64,000 nucleotides of DNA from Helicobacter pylori (GCF_016748675.1 NZ_CP051534.1:1302001-1366000); one strand, 5' to 3'. Shown: positions 17,508-27,285, numbered from the stretch's first letter. Notes: generated from the sequence alone by a model not told the origin. Numbers and translations are program-made.

Positions 17508-17773
17508 CCGTAAGCGACTATGGTCTTTTTAGGGTGTTAGAAACCCCTTTCACTTTACCTAGTTTTAAAGGGGAACAAATCTCGCTTTTTAGCCTGGATC
17601 TTAAAACCCAATTCACTTCCAAAAACCTCAAATACCCCTTAAAAAACTTGCGTTTAAAAACGCTCTTTTCTGGCTCGCTCAATGAAGCTACAGATAGTTA
17701 TTTTAGCCTTAGCTCTACACCTAAATCGGTAGTGTTGGTGTATCAAAAATTCTTATGAGCGGGTTTTGTTAGG
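17508..17773 (+). pseudogene. Orphan 3' fragment of the thiamine pyrophosphokinase gene (duplicate 'Q', right copy)
   Basis: The plus strand from about 17534 encodes 'LETPFTLPSFKGEQISLF' through 'TPKSVVLVYQKF' and stops at 17758; it matches the C-terminal 74 residues of the intact gene at 4394 with a few substitutions. No promoter or ribosome site serves it and the catalytic N-terminus is missing. It was left in place beside the ribosomal cluster when the rest of the gene moved with the inversion. Confidence 0.85.
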
Positions 17774-17840
17774 CAAGTTTTTAGTATCTGTATATTGAAG
17801 TTAAGGAGCATTTGAAAGGGTTAGGTATAGAAAGATTGAT

Positions 17841-17960
17841 TCAGTCTCGCTTTGTGTGGCGGTGGTTCGGTTTATAGTCTTTAGTGTATCTTGTGCGGCT
17901 TTCACAAGATAGGAGTTTGTATCTTGTGTCTTTTTTATAAAACCACTACAAAGCGAACAA
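17841..17960 (+). other. Hairpin element, candidate decayed AapA/IsoA-like locus (copy B)
   Basis: Same design as 7060-7196: GATTCAGTCTCGCTTTG at the left, CTTTCACAAGATAGGAGTTT in the middle, and CCACTACAAAGCGAACAAAC at the right, where ACAAAGCG pairs with CGCTTTGT at 17848-17855. In the frame ending at the AGATAG (stop at 17910-17912) the plus strand reads a hydrophobic, start-less stretch 'VAVVRFIVFSVSCAAFTR', similar to the remnant in copy A. Its 3' part forms a good terminator. A toxin-peptide origin is an inference. Confidence 0.4.
17903..17936 (+). terminator. Intrinsic terminator downstream of the trp operon
   Basis: A 9-bp perfect stem CACAAGATA / TATCTTGTG with an 8-base loop, followed by TC and six T (17931-17936). 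It faces transcripts coming from trpA or from the hairpin element itself. Confidence 0.7.
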
Positions 17961-18124
17961 ACCAACCCATCACTCATATCGGCTAAAATCCAAAGCAGTT
18001 TAGCATAAAAAATAACCAAGATCTAGCATGTCTAAAAAACAATCCATCTAACTTAATCTCCAGCAGTTGGATTTTTTAAAATCATCAAACCAATTAAAAA
18101 TCTTAATAAAAATGTAAGGAATAC

Positions 18125-18229
18125 CGCTCAAGTAAAGACAGAAAAATCTATTTGAACGATGAAGTTTAGGCGATTCAAGAATACAACAGGGTCATTAAAG
18201 GGTGGGATAAAAGCCAGTGTGAGTTTTGA
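18125..18229 (+). pseudogene. Short coding-like remnant
   Basis: One plus-strand frame reads 'RSSKDRKIYLNDEV', a stop, then 'AIQEYNRVIKGWDKSQCEF' and a stop. The composition looks coding, but there is no start and a nonsense codon lies inside. I do not recognise the source. The surrounding gap 17774-18446 otherwise contains the hairpin elements listed separately. Confidence 0.25.
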
Positions 18230-18266
18230 GTTTATTTTGATTTTTTAAAATTTATTTTTGCAGTTT

Positions 18267-18409
18267 GGAGGTTATCGCTTAACTAAGCTCTTTTATATTT
18301 TGATCACAGAAAATGTTTTTTAGCATTTTTTAAATTTCATGATCAATAAAACAAAGTCAAAGCTTTTAAGCACTTCTTTTAAAAAGATAAAATCAAAGCG
18401 ATAACCACC
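18267..18409. repeat. Inverted repeat enclosing 115 AT-rich bases
   Basis: GGAGGTTATCGCTT at 18267-18280 and AAGCGATAACCACC at 18396-18409 pair over 14 bases with one mismatch. The enclosed stretch has no ORF; inside, TTGATCA near 18300 and TGATCAA near 18340 form a second pair. It could be a small RNA, a very small mobile element or the tail structure of the ribosomal transcript. Confidence 0.5.
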
Positions 18410-18411
18410 AA

Positions 18412-18428
18412 CCAAGACTAAATCTTGG
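18412..18428 (-). terminator. Hairpin behind rplQ
   Basis: CCAAGA / TCTTGG with a 5-base loop, 18 bases after the rplQ stop on the minus strand. The T-run is poor (TTGGTTGGTGG), so it may pause or protect the 3' end rather than terminate strictly. Confidence 0.4.
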
Positions 18429-18446
18429 CTAGCAGTTCATCAAATT

Positions 18447-18797
18447 TCATACAAATTCAATGGTGGCTAGAGTGGAAGCGTCCCCTCTTCTAAAAGTGGT
18501 GCGTTGGATCCTGGTGTATCCGCCATTCCTTTGCGCGTATTTGGGTGCGATTTCGGTTACAAGCTTGTGGGTGGCTTCTTTGTTTTGCAAATATGCAAAA
18601 ACATGGCGGTGCGCATTAAAATCGCCCACACGAGCCGCTGTCGTTAATTTCTCAATGTAACTGCGCAACTCCTTAGCTTTATAAATCCCTGTTTCAATTT
18701 TGTTATGCTCAATCAAAGCGATCGCTAAATTCTTTAATAACGCCTTTCTGTGCGAGCTGGTTCTCCCAAGCTTGCGGTATCCGTGTTTGTGTCTCAT
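18447..18797 (-). CDS. rplQ: 50S ribosomal protein L17
   Basis: A 116-residue protein opening with the L17 signature '[20 protein letters not shown]' and ending in the conserved '[14 protein letters not shown]'. It lines the large subunit near the tunnel exit. It is the last gene of the cluster and shares one base with the rpoA stop, so it is translationally coupled to rpoA, as in the classical alpha operon. Confidence 0.96.
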   Translation of the reverse strand: MRHKHGYRKLGRTSSHRKALLKNLAIALIEHNKIETGIYKAKELRSYIEKLTTAARVGDFNAHRHVFAYLQNKEATHKLVTEIAPKYAQRNGGYTRIQRTTFRRGDASTLATIEFV

Positions 18798-19831
18798 CAG
18801 TCGTTACCTCCTTTATCTTCTAATTTTTCTAATCTTTTCTTTAAACTCTCTCTTTGTTCATGGCTTAATTCTGTGCCTACCGGATAGCCCAAATCATTCA
18901 ATTTTTCAGCGATTTCATCATAGGATTTTTTACCCATGTTCTTCACGCCCTTAAGCTCTTCTTCGCTCATCAAAACCAATTCGCCCACATACTTGATGCC
19001 GATTTTATCCAAGCAATTAAAACACCTAGCGCTCAAATTCATGCTTTCAATCTTAGCACTCAAGTCTTTAGCGTCATCTCTTTGGGCGTAATCGCCTGAA
19101 TACTCCGTGTTAGCAATGGGTCTTTCGCCAAAAACACCCAATTGCTTGCTCATCACTTTCACCGCTGATAAAAACGCTTTATAAGGGTCAATCTGCCCAT
19201 CTGTTTCAATATCAAAAATGATTTTTTCATAGTTGGGATCGCCCTCAACCAAAACATTTTCAATCTCATAAACGACCTTTTTAATCGGCGTGAAAGAGCC
19301 GTCTAGCGGCATGTAGCCCTCAGGCATCAATTCCCTTGTGTTTTCGCTTGGGACATACCCCATTCCTTTATAGATAATGAGCGAAAAATTCAATTGAGCG
19401 TCTTCGTTGATTGTCGCTAGGGGCATTTCCGGATTGACGATTTCTATATGCTCAGAATTCAAATCCCTAGCCCTAAGCTCCATAGGCCCTTTAAAAGAAT
19501 AATCCACCACAACCGATTGGTTTTCTAAAGAGCTATCCTGCCCCACTAACGCCTTAGCTATAAAGCGGATATTCTTTAAATTCATGATAAAAAGCGACAC
19601 ATCTTCAGTAACCCCCCTTAGTGAGTCAAACTCATGATGGACGCCTTCAATCTTTAAACCCACAGGAGCATACCCCACAGAGCTTAAAAGCAAGAGTCTT
19701 CTAATAGGATGAGCGAGCGTAACAGCGTAACCAAACTCAAATGGAGCCAGAGAAATCTTAACCCGATTGCCCTCTTTCTCTAGCACCTTAATTTCTGATG
19801 GGATCAAAGGTGCTGTTTTGATAACTTTCAT
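18797..19831 (-). CDS. rpoA: RNA polymerase subunit alpha
   Basis: The 344-residue subunit has the dimerisation/assembly domain ('[20 protein letters not shown]') over residues 20-235 and the DNA-contacting C-terminal domain from about 265 ('[20 protein letters not shown]' and '[13 protein letters not shown]'). The C-terminal domain reads AT-rich upstream elements, relevant to the A-tract before the Hop gene in this window. It lies 11 bases after rpsD, in alpha-operon order. Confidence 0.97.
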   Translation of the reverse strand: MKVIKTAPLIPSEIKVLEKEGNRVKISLAPFEFGYAVTLAHPIRRLLLLSSVGYAPVGLKIEGVHHEFDSLRGVTEDVSLFIMNLKNIRFIAKALVGQDSSLENQSVVVDYSFKGPMELRARDLNSEHIEIVNPEMPLATINEDAQLNFSLIIYKGMGYVPSENTRELMPEGYMPLDGSFTPIKKVVYEIENVLVEGDPNYEKIIFDIETDGQIDPYKAFLSAVKVMSKQLGVFGERPIANTEYSGDYAQRDDAKDLSAKIESMNLSARCFNCLDKIGIKYVGELVLMSEEELKGVKNMGKKSYDEIAEKLNDLGYPVGTELSHEQRESLKKRLEKLEDKGGND

Positions 19832-19842
19832 GCTCTAACCCC

Positions 19843-20469
19843 TTACTTAGAATACAATTCTACAATGAGTCTTTCTTCAATAGGGACAACCACTTCTTCT
19901 CTTTCAGGGTAGCGGGTGAAGATACCGTATTTTTTATCTTTTTCCACATCAATCCATGGCACAATCCCTGTTTGAGCTGTCAATTCCATCGCGCGCACCA
20001 CTTGAGGGTTGCTCTTGGTTTTTTCTTTGATCTCAATTTTTTGCCCTGAACGCACGAAATAAGAGGGAATATCCAAACGCTTACCATCCACAAGCACATG
20101 CCCATGCGTTACCAATTGCCTAGCAGAGCTTCTAGTGGTCGCAAACCCCATGCGATAGACAACATTGTCCAATCTTCTTTCAATCAAGCGGATAAGGTTT
20201 TCACCCGTATTGCCGTCCAAGCGATTGGCTTCCACAAAAATACTCCTGAATTGCTTTTCAGAAATGCCATACATCATTTTAGCTTTTTGCTTTTCTTTCA
20301 ACTGCAACCCGTAATCAGAAGTCTTAGCACGTCTTTGCCCATGCTGGCCTGGTCCATAAGCCCTTTTATCTAACGCGCTCTTCCCGCTCAATCGCCTTTC
20401 ACCTTTTAAGGCTAAAGAAACCCCAAAACGCCTTTCTAGTCTTTCTACTGCACCTCTATATCTTGCCAT
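19843..20469 (-). CDS. rpsD: 30S ribosomal protein S4
   Basis: A 208-residue primary 16S rRNA binder with the S4 RNA-binding domain around residues 98-160 ('[20 protein letters not shown]'). The N-terminus '[17 protein letters not shown]' lacks the four zinc cysteines found in many bacteria, so it is the cysteine-free form. Gaps of 9 and 11 bases to rpsK and rpoA. Confidence 0.97.
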   Translation of the reverse strand: MARYRGAVERLERRFGVSLALKGERRLSGKSALDKRAYGPGQHGQRRAKTSDYGLQLKEKQKAKMMYGISEKQFRSIFVEANRLDGNTGENLIRLIERRLDNVVYRMGFATTRSSARQLVTHGHVLVDGKRLDIPSYFVRSGQKIEIKEKTKSNPQVVRAMELTAQTGIVPWIDVEKDKKYGIFTRYPEREEVVVPIEERLIVELYSK

Positions 20470-20478
20470 AAAGCCTCC

Positions 20479-20874
20479 TTACACTCTTCTTCTTTTAGGG
20501 GGTCTGCAACCATTATGAGGGAGCGGGGTGATGTCTTTAATCCAAAGCACTTTAACGCCCTCTGTCGCGCCCACGCTCTTAATAGCGGTCTCACGCCCAC
20601 TGCCTGGCCCTTGAACCTTAATGCCCACTTCTTTAACGCCATGCTCTCTAGCCTTGCTTAGAGCGCTTTCTACAGCTTGTTGGGCCGCATAAGGAGTGGA
20701 TTTTTTAGAGCCTTTAAACCCTAAACCGCCCGCCGTGCTCCAGCAAATCACATTGCCCATTTCATCAGTGATAGTGATGTTGGTATTATTAAAGGTCGCT
20801 GAAATATAAACAACCCCTCTAGCAATATTCTTTTTGACTACTTTCTTTTTAGCCGTTACATTTCTCTTAGCCAT
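20479..20874 (-). CDS. rpsK: 30S ribosomal protein S11
   Basis: 131 residues with the conserved '[20 protein letters not shown]' and the C-terminal '[17 protein letters not shown]'. It forms part of the platform near the E site. It follows rpsM by 22 bases. Confidence 0.97.
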   Translation of the reverse strand: MAKRNVTAKKKVVKKNIARGVVYISATFNNTNITITDEMGNVICWSTAGGLGFKGSKKSTPYAAQQAVESALSKAREHGVKEVGIKVQGPGSGRETAIKSVGATEGVKVLWIKDITPLPHNGCRPPKRRRV

Positions 20875-20896
20875 TAAATCATCATCTCCTTATTTG

Positions 20897-21259
20897 CTAC
20901 TTGCTACCCACGGTTTTTTTCTTACCCTTACGAGTCCTAGCATTATTTTTAGTGGTTTGGCCTCTTACAGGAAGACCCTTACGATGCCTGATCCCACGAT
21001 AATTCCCTAAGTCCATTAAAGATTTAATATCCATTTGAACTTTTTTACGCAAATCGCCCTCTACTAAGTAGCTTTGCTGGATTTTTTTAGCGATGCTAGA
21101 CACTTCATCTTCGCTCAATTCATGCACGCGTTTGTCAAAAGAAATGCCTACCGCTTCTAAAATCTCTCTGGAACTCTTAAGCCCAATCCCATAAATATAG
21201 GTAAGGGCATACTCTACTCTCTTCTTTTTTGGTAAATCCACACCAGCAATCCTTGCCAT
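20897..21259 (-). CDS. rpsM: 30S ribosomal protein S13
   Basis: 120 residues beginning '[20 protein letters not shown]' and ending with the basic '[13 protein letters not shown]' tail that contacts P-site tRNA; '[17 protein letters not shown]' is the family signature. It starts 3 bases after the rpmJ stop. Confidence 0.97.
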   Translation of the reverse strand: MARIAGVDLPKKKRVEYALTYIYGIGLKSSREILEAVGISFDKRVHELSEDEVSSIAKKIQQSYLVEGDLRKKVQMDIKSLMDLGNYRGIRHRKGLPVRGQTTKNNARTRKGKKKTVGSK

Positions 21260-21262
21260 GCT

Positions 21263-21376
21263 TTATCCTTGTCTTTGTTTGTGTTTGGGGGTAGCGCAGA
21301 TCACTCTAATAACACCCCTTCTTTTAATGATTTTGCACTTATCGCACATCTTTTTCACTGATGGCCTGACTTTCAT
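21263..21376 (-). CDS. rpmJ: 50S ribosomal protein L36
   Basis: Only 37 residues, so easily missed. The minus strand reads '[20 protein letters not shown]' and continues to '[11 protein letters not shown]'. The three cysteines and the histidine of the zinc-binding (C+) form are all present. AAAGGAG lies 7 bases before the ATG. It sits in the usual place between infA and rpsM, 78 bases after infA. Confidence 0.95.
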
Positions 21377-21454
21377 GATTTTTCTCCTTTGAAAAAATTA
21401 GGCACTACTAAAAACTTTTATGCTAACATATTTTCATTGAAATAACCCTTAAAT

Positions 21455-21673
21455 TCATTTATATCTAAAAGTTATCCGACCTTTGTCTAAGCTATAGGGC
21501 GTAAGCTCTAGCTTAACCCTATCGCCTAAAGCAATCCTAATATAGTGCATGCGCATCTTTCCAGAAATACGGCACAACACCACATGCTTATTGTCTAACT
21601 CCACCTTAAAAGTGGCGTTAGGCAACGCCTCAATCACTTTCCCATCCACTTCTATAACATCATCTCTTGCCAT
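21455..21673 (-). CDS. infA: Translation initiation factor IF-1
   Basis: 72 residues, a single S1/OB domain: '[20 protein letters not shown]' and '[20 protein letters not shown]'. It binds the 30S A site during initiation. Its start shares one base with the map stop. Confidence 0.96.
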   Translation of the reverse strand: MARDDVIEVDGKVIEALPNATFKVELDNKHVVLCRISGKMRMHYIRIALGDRVKLELTPYSLDKGRITFRYK

Positions 21674-22434
21674 TAACGCTCCGTAAGAATCACTGCTTTA
21701 TTGCCAACTATGGCGATAGTATGCTCATGGTGGCTTGTGTTAAGCCCATCCACTGAAACCACGCTCCACTTATCCGCTAGTATTTTAGGCTCGCCTTGTT
21801 TTTGACACACCATAGGCTCTAAGCAAAATACCATGCCCTCTTTGATTTTAGGGCCGCTATTAGCTTTGACGCCTTTTTCTAGGTAGTTGGGGATTTCTGG
21901 CTCTTCATGGGGTTTTTTACCAATGCCATGCCCGCAAAATCCTTTCAAAGGCACAAAGCCCCTTTCTGTAATAGCGCCCTCTAAAATCTGACTCAACTCT
22001 TTAAAATGCATGCCCACTCTAATTGAACTAATGGCATGCATCAAGCTCTCTTTAGAGCAAGCGAGCAATTTTTCATCTTGCGGGCTTATCGCGCCTATAG
22101 GAAGCGTGAGGGCTGAATCGCCATAATAGCCATCCACCTCCACCCCCAAATCCAAGCCTATAATATCCCCTTCTTGTAAAACATAATCCGTAGGAATGCC
22201 ATGAATAACCACCTCATTTAAGGACATGCACACCGAGTTAGGGAAACCATAAAGCCCCTTAAAAGCCGGCCTGGCATGCGAGGATTTGATAAAATCTTCA
22301 GCCATTTTATCCAGCTCTAAAAGTGAAACCCCAGGCCTTACTTCTCGCTCTAAAAGGGCTAACGCTTGAGCGGTTAATTCCCCAGCTTTTCTTAGAGCTT
22401 TGATTTCTTTTGGGCTTTTGATAGAAATTGCCAT
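21673..22434 (-). CDS. map: Methionine aminopeptidase, type I
   Basis: It removes the initiator Met from new proteins. 253 residues; the metal ligands are present: Asp in '[14 protein letters not shown]', His in '[14 protein letters not shown]', Glu in 'VFCLEPMV' and the last Glu in 'HHEHTIAI'. No N-terminal zinc extension. One-base overlaps with secY and infA imply coupled translation. Confidence 0.96.
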   Translation of the reverse strand: MAISIKSPKEIKALRKAGELTAQALALLEREVRPGVSLLELDKMAEDFIKSSHARPAFKGLYGFPNSVCMSLNEVVIHGIPTDYVLQEGDIIGLDLGVEVDGYYGDSALTLPIGAISPQDEKLLACSKESLMHAISSIRVGMHFKELSQILEGAITERGFVPLKGFCGHGIGKKPHEEPEIPNYLEKGVKANSGPKIKEGMVFCLEPMVCQKQGEPKILADKWSVVSVDGLNTSHHEHTIAIVGNKAVILTER

Positions 22435-23696
22435 TAAAAGCCTACCGCGCTTAAAGTTTTATACTTGCTCATATAAATTTGCGCTTCAATCTTTTTCATG
22501 GTGTCAATAGCGACTTGAACCACAATCAGCACCGCCGTGCCTCCAAAGTAAAAAGGCACGCCCATAGCCTTAACCAAAATCCAAGGCACGGTAGAAATGA
22601 GCGCTAAATACAATGAACCCCACAAAGTGAGCTTACTCGCTACAGAATTTAAAAACGATGAAGTCCCCTCTCCAGGTCTAAGGCCTGGAATATACCCGCC
22701 ATTACGCCTCAAATTATCCGCAATATCCTTAGAATTGAACACTATAGAAGAATAAAAGTAAGCAAAAAAGATGATGAGCAAGAACATCAAAATATTATAC
22801 GCATACCCTTGCGGGCTTAAAAAATCTGCAACCGCTTGCAAGGTTTTGTTGCTTGTGGCTTGCTGTAAAATCGTAGAAGGGAACACGAGCAAAGCTGAAG
22901 CGAAAATAGGGGGGATCACCCCGCTTAAATTCAACTTAATAGGAATGTAATTCATGATGCGCTTGTTTTGGTTTTGCATCACCACTTTACGCGCATAAGA
23001 AATAGGGATTCTGCGCTCAGCTAATTCCACATAGATAATCGCAAAAATCGTCGCTAAAACAATCAGCACAATACCAATGAGCATTAAAATATTGATCACG
23101 CCCGTATTGACCAAATTGAATGTGCCTGAAATAGCTGATGGGATCCCTGAAACAATCCCGGCAAAAATAATGAGGCTAATCCCATTCCCCACGCCCCTTT
23201 GCGTGATTTGCTCCCCTATCCACATGAGTAGCATCGTCCCTGTAAGCATTGAAAACGCTGAAACGATCATAAAAACTTGCATATCAATCATGATCGCTCC
23301 ATTGGCTCCACCGCTAATGCTCCTTAAACCCACTGAAACGCTCACCGCTTGGATTAGGGTGATTAAAATGGTCAAATAGCGCACAATTTGCATGTATTTT
23401 TGCATGCCGTCTCGCTCTTTTTTCATTTTAGCCAGGTTGGGGAAAGTCGCGCTCAAAAGCTCCATGATAATGGAAGAAGTGATATAGGGCATGATGCCCA
23501 AAGAGATGATGCTCAAGCGAGAAACCGCATTCCCACTAAACATGTTAAACAACCCCAAAGCGTTGTTGGAATTGCTGTCAAAAAAAGCCTTGATCGCTGC
23601 TAAATCTACGCCAGGAATGGGGATATAAGCTAAGACTCTGTAGAGAAATAAAAAACCCAAAGTGATGAGTATCTTACTAGCAATAGCTTTATTCAT
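22434..23696 (-). CDS. secY: Preprotein translocase subunit SecY
   Basis: The channel-forming subunit of the SecYEG translocon in the inner membrane. 420 residues, ten predicted helices; signatures include 'GIMPYITSSIIMELL', 'GNGISLIIFAGI' and the plug-proximal N-terminus 'RVLAYIPIPGVDL'. It lies between rplO and map without the adk gene found here in many bacteria. Confidence 0.97.
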   Translation of the reverse strand: MNKAIASKILITLGFLFLYRVLAYIPIPGVDLAAIKAFFDSNSNNALGLFNMFSGNAVSRLSIISLGIMPYITSSIIMELLSATFPNLAKMKKERDGMQKYMQIVRYLTILITLIQAVSVSVGLRSISGGANGAIMIDMQVFMIVSAFSMLTGTMLLMWIGEQITQRGVGNGISLIIFAGIVSGIPSAISGTFNLVNTGVINILMLIGIVLIVLATIFAIIYVELAERRIPISYARKVVMQNQNKRIMNYIPIKLNLSGVIPPIFASALLVFPSTILQQATSNKTLQAVADFLSPQGYAYNILMFLLIIFFAYFYSSIVFNSKDIADNLRRNGGYIPGLRPGEGTSSFLNSVASKLTLWGSLYLALISTVPWILVKAMGVPFYFGGTAVLIVVQVAIDTMKKIEAQIYMSKYKTLSAVGF

Positions 23697-23738
23697 AATA
23701 ACTTATTCCTCTTAAATCAAGCTGATACAATAGGGGCA

Positions 23739-24140
23739 TTACTTCTGCCCGCTTGTTTTGATTCTCTCATCTTTAATTTTAGAAGCTAGGTTTTTAGCGT
23801 CTTTACCGATCAATTTCACGCCTTCAATATAAAGGGGGAAATGGTGTAAAGCGCGCAAGCTTGAAAAAGTGATTTCTTCTAAATCCTTAATCGCTTCATT
23901 CTTTTCCACATTGATAGAATAGATATGAGAATCTTTAGTCCTAAAACCTATTTTAGGCAAACGGCGTTGCAAGGGTTGCTGCCCTCCTTCAAAGCCTCTT
24001 TTAGCCTTATAGCCTGTCCTTGCGGTTTGACCTTTACCGCCTCTTGTGGCTGTCTTTCCCATGCCGCTTCCTTGACCACGGCCCACTCGTTTGATTTTTT
24101 TAACGCTACCTTTAGCCGGTTTTAAATTTTCTAATCCCAT
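23739..24140 (-). CDS. rplO: 50S ribosomal protein L15
   Basis: 133 residues from the second in-frame ATG, chosen because AAGGAG lies 9 bases before it and the family begins '[11 protein letters not shown]'. The basic Gly-rich arm '[20 protein letters not shown]' is typical. It directly follows rpsE; the rpmD (L30) gene that usually stands between them is absent. Confidence 0.95.
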   Translation of the reverse strand: MGLENLKPAKGSVKKIKRVGRGQGSGMGKTATRGGKGQTARTGYKAKRGFEGGQQPLQRRLPKIGFRTKDSHIYSINVEKNEAIKDLEEITFSSLRALHHFPLYIEGVKLIGKDAKNLASKIKDERIKTSGQK

Positions 24141-24160
24141 TATCATAATCTCCTTTTTAA

Positions 24161-24604
24161 CTACGCCTTGATTTTCGCTAAAGCGTCAAAAGTCGCGCGC
24201 ACCACATTATAGGGGTTGTTGGAGCCTAAAGATTTGGTGAGAATATCCTTAATGCCTGCTAATTCCACGATAGGGCGCGTTGAACCCCCAGCAATCACTC
24301 CCGTTCCCTCACTTGCCGGTTTGAGTAAAATACGGCTTGCGTTGTATTTATGCTCAATATCATGAGCGATAGTCGTGCCTTTAATCGTTACATGAATTAG
24401 GTTTTTAAACGCATCATCTACCGCTTTTTTAATCGCATCAGGGACTTCCTTAGCCTTGCCCAAACCAAAGCCTACAAGCCCATTTTTATTGCCCACAACC
24501 ACTAAAGCGTTAAAACGAAACCGCCTACCGCCCTTAACCACTTTGGTTACACGGCCAATATTCACAACGACTTCTTGAAACTCTTCTCTGTTAATCTCTT
24601 CCAT
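24161..24604 (-). CDS. rpsE: 30S ribosomal protein S5
   Basis: 147 residues. The start at 24604 (GAAAGGAAAGGT just before it) is preferred over an ATG six codons upstream that overlaps the rplR stop. The dsRBD-like N-terminal part has '[19 protein letters not shown]' and the C-terminal part '[16 protein letters not shown]'. Involved in decoding fidelity. Confidence 0.95.
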
Positions 24605-24618
24605 ACCTTTCCTTTCTG

Positions 24619-24975
24619 TCATAGAGCGATCCCATTCTCTCTCAAGCTTTCAGCAAACGCTGCCACCACGCCATGATAGAGATAGCCATTCCTGTCATAA
24701 ACCACCCGCTCAATCCCTGCTTTTTTCAATTCTTCAGCAAAGAGAGCGCCTAATTTTTTAGCGTCTTCTTGCGTGTTTTTAAAGCCCATTTTCCTGCCGT
24801 CAATATGCGTTATGGTGCTTTGTTTAATATCATCAATCGCTTGTGCATAGAAATAGCGATTCGAACGAAAAACGCTCACCCTAGGCCTTAATTTATCGCC
24901 CAAGAGTTTGCTTTTAATCCTTAATTTCCGGCGATCCCTTAAGGCTTTCTTTTTATACAATGCTTTTGCGTTCAT
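24619..24975 (-). CDS. rplR: 50S ribosomal protein L18
   Basis: A 118-residue 5S rRNA binder: '[20 protein letters not shown]' and '[20 protein letters not shown]'. The ATG at 24975 is preceded by an in-frame GTG that is probably not used. It stands 13 bases after rplF. Confidence 0.95.
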
Positions 24976-24988
24976 CACTCCACCTTAT

Positions 24989-25525
24989 TTATTTTTTAGC
25001 TGTTTTACCAGCTTTTCTAATAATGACTTCATCGCTGTATTTCACGCCCTTGCCCTTGTATGGCTCTGGGGGTCTGAAGCTCCTGATTTCAGCGGCGACT
25101 TGCCCTACTTTTTGCTTATCGCTCCCTTTGATAGTAATCGTGTTTTTTTCCACCACCATTTCAATCCCTGCTGGAATGGGGTATTTCACCGGGTGGCTAA
25201 AACCCAAACTCAAATCCAAAGTTTTATTGCCCAAAGCCACCTTATAGCCCACGCCATTGACTTCTAAAGTCTTACTGAAACCAGTGCTTAAGCCTGTTAC
25301 AATGTTGTTGGCTAACGCCCCATAAGTCCCCCAATAAGCCCTAGACTGCGCGTCTTCGCCCACAGGCTGGAAGCTCAATTGATTGTTTTCAAGCGTGATT
25401 TTCACTCGGTTGTGAGTTTCTAACTCATGCTTTTCTTTGCTGTTTTTAAAAAGAAGCTTGCTCCCTTCAACGCTCGCTTGCACAGAGCTTGGAATTTCAA
25501 TGATTCTTTTCCCAATTCTTGACAT
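24989..25525 (-). CDS. rplF: 50S ribosomal protein L6
   Basis: 178 residues from '[12 protein letters not shown]', the universal L6 start; an in-frame ATG 15 codons upstream lies inside rpsH and adds an unrelated peptide. The end carries the signature '[13 protein letters not shown]'. Part of the L7/L12-stalk base region. Confidence 0.96.
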   Translation of the reverse strand: MSRIGKRIIEIPSSVQASVEGSKLLFKNSKEKHELETHNRVKITLENNQLSFQPVGEDAQSRAYWGTYGALANNIVTGLSTGFSKTLEVNGVGYKVALGNKTLDLSLGFSHPVKYPIPAGIEMVVEKNTITIKGSDKQKVGQVAAEIRSFRPPEPYKGKGVKYSDEVIIRKAGKTAKK

Positions 25526-25535
25526 TTTCAATCCT

Positions 25536-25931
25536 TTACCAAATGCTGCAAAGCACTTCGCCACCGACATTTTGTCTGTAAGCTTCTTCGTTGGTGATCA
25601 CCCCCTTAGAAGTGCTTACCACAATCACGCCATAGCCATTTTTAAAGCGCTTCAACTCGTTTTTTTGTTTATACACACGACGACCAGGCTTGCTTAAGCG
25701 CTTCACTTCGCTAATTTTTGAATGCCCTTTTTCATCATAAGCCAATTGCACATAAACCGATTGTTTCTTGTCTTTATCTTTGACATTGAAATCTTTAATG
25801 AAACCTTTTTCTTTAAAAATCTCTAAAATAGAAACCACGATCTTTGCGTAATAAAGCTGTGTGAATTCTAATCGGCGCATGGAAGCGTTTCTCAAACGAG
25901 TTAATGAATCTGCAATTATATCATTTACCAT
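25536..25931 (-). CDS. rpsH: 30S ribosomal protein S8
   Basis: 131 residues, beginning '[17 protein letters not shown]' and with the signature '[19 protein letters not shown]' near the C-terminus. S8 is a primary 16S binder and, in E. coli, the repressor of the spc operon; a target site was not sought here. Confidence 0.96.
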   Translation of the reverse strand: MVNDIIADSLTRLRNASMRRLEFTQLYYAKIVVSILEIFKEKGFIKDFNVKDKDKKQSVYVQLAYDEKGHSKISEVKRLSKPGRRVYKQKNELKRFKNGYGVIVVSTSKGVITNEEAYRQNVGGEVLCSIW

Positions 25932-25940
25932 ATCTTATCC

Positions 25941-26126
25941 TTACCAACTGGCTTTTCTCAAGCCTGGGATGAGTCCCTCACTGCCCATTTTTCTAAGGCA
26001 CACCCTACAAAGCCCAAAATCCCTATAAACCGAATGAGGTCTCCCACAAATGCGGCATCTGGTATAGGCTCTTACTTGAAATTTTGGTTTCCTTTGAGCC
26101 TTTGCTATCATTGATTTTTTAGCCAT
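25941..26126 (-). CDS. rpsN: 30S ribosomal protein S14, zinc-binding type
   Basis: 61 residues with two CxxC pairs ('[20 protein letters not shown]' and following), i.e. the short zinc form. Nine-base gaps on both sides. Confidence 0.96.
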   Translation of the reverse strand: MAKKSMIAKAQRKPKFQVRAYTRCRICGRPHSVYRDFGLCRVCLRKMGSEGLIPGLRKASW

Positions 26127-26135
26127 ATTAACCCC

Positions 26136-26681
26136 TTATCTCACTTTTGCAAAAGGCAATCCAAGCAATTCTAACAACTTGAACGCTTCTTTATCGTTGT
26201 CTGTAGAAGTTACCATAGTGACGTTCATGCCATGACTGACCATAATATCATCATAAACCACTTCCGGGAAAATCAACTGCTCATTGATCCCAAAAGTGTA
26301 ATTCCCACGCCCATCAAAACCATTCCGTGAAATCCCTCTAAAGTCTTTCACTCTGGGTAAAGAAATCACAATCAGCTTTTCTAAGAAATTATACATGCGT
26401 TTATTCCTTAAGGTAACTTTCGCCCCTACCGCCATGCCTTCTCTGATCTTAAAGCCTGCAACGGATTTTTTCGCTTTAGTGATAACCGCTTTTTGCCCTG
26501 CAATCAAAGAAATCGTTTGCGCGATATTTTGCATGATTTTCATGTCTTTTGCATGAGCCCCAGCACCCACGCTGATAACGATTTTTTCTAGCTTGGGTAA
26601 AAGCATAGGGTTTTTGATGTCTAATTCTTGAGCGAGTTTTGCCCTCACTTCATTTTGATAAAATTGTTTCAAACCAAACAT
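26136..26681 (-). CDS. rplE: 50S ribosomal protein L5
   Basis: 181 residues; '[20 protein letters not shown]' and '[20 protein letters not shown]' are family blocks. It binds 5S rRNA with L18. Placed 12 bases after rplX. Confidence 0.96.
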   Translation of the reverse strand: MFGLKQFYQNEVRAKLAQELDIKNPMLLPKLEKIVISVGAGAHAKDMKIMQNIAQTISLIAGQKAVITKAKKSVAGFKIREGMAVGAKVTLRNKRMYNFLEKLIVISLPRVKDFRGISRNGFDGRGNYTFGINEQLIFPEVVYDDIMVSHGMNVTMVTSTDNDKEAFKLLELLGLPFAKVR

Positions 26682-26693
26682 GTATCCAACTCC

Positions 26694-26915
26694 TTAGGCT
26701 TTCTTCACATTGGAAATGTGCATGGGCTTTTCTTTGTGGATAAAGCCCCCTTTAGGGTTATCATCAGTAGGTTTAATCGCTTTTTTCACCACTTTACACC
26801 CTTCAACAACCACTTGAGAAGTCTTAGGCAACACCGCTAAAACCTTAGCGACCTTACCCTTATCGTCTCCTGCAATGACTTTCACCATGTCATTTTTTTT
26901 GATTTCGCTTTTCAT
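26694..26915 (-). CDS. rplX: 50S ribosomal protein L24
   Basis: 73 residues, shorter than the usual 100 or so, but complete: the KOW motif is '[20 protein letters not shown]' and it ends with '[12 protein letters not shown]'. An assembly initiator of the 50S subunit. One-base overlap with rplN. Confidence 0.95.
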   Translation of the reverse strand: MKSEIKKNDMVKVIAGDDKGKVAKVLAVLPKTSQVVVEGCKVVKKAIKPTDDNPKGGFIHKEKPMHISNVKKA

Positions 26916-27283
26916 TATACAACCTCCGGCGCTAGAGAAATAATTTTCATGAAATTAGCGTAACGCACTTCTCGGCTCACTGGCCCAAAAATCCTTGTGC
27001 CAACCGGATCTTTTTTAGCGTCCAAAATCACCGCTGCATTGTCATCAAAACGCACCAAAGAACCATTTTTCCTTTGGATTTCTTTTTTCGTTCTCACCAC
27101 AACGGCTTTGACGACTTGACCGCGTTTCACCTTGCCATTAGGGATAGCTTTTTTCACAGAAGCCACGATCACGCTACCCACGCTCGCATAGCGTTTGTGG
27201 CTGCCTCCTAACACCTTAATGCACATGATTTCTTTCGCACCGCTATTGTCAGCGACATTCAATCTTGTAAAACTCTGTATCAT
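26915..27283 (-). CDS. rplN: 50S ribosomal protein L14
   Basis: 122 residues; '[20 protein letters not shown]' and '[11 protein letters not shown]' mark the family. Located at the subunit interface. Two bases separate it from rpsQ. Confidence 0.97.
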   Translation of the reverse strand: MIQSFTRLNVADNSGAKEIMCIKVLGGSHKRYASVGSVIVASVKKAIPNGKVKRGQVVKAVVVRTKKEIQRKNGSLVRFDDNAAVILDAKKDPVGTRIFGPVSREVRYANFMKIISLAPEVV

Positions 27284-27285
27284 GC

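Noticed and set aside
17801..18019. Minus-strand ORF of 72 codons across hairpin element B
   Set aside because: It crosses the terminator and both arms of the element and lacks a ribosome site; more likely a chance frame, although antisense transcription there is possible.
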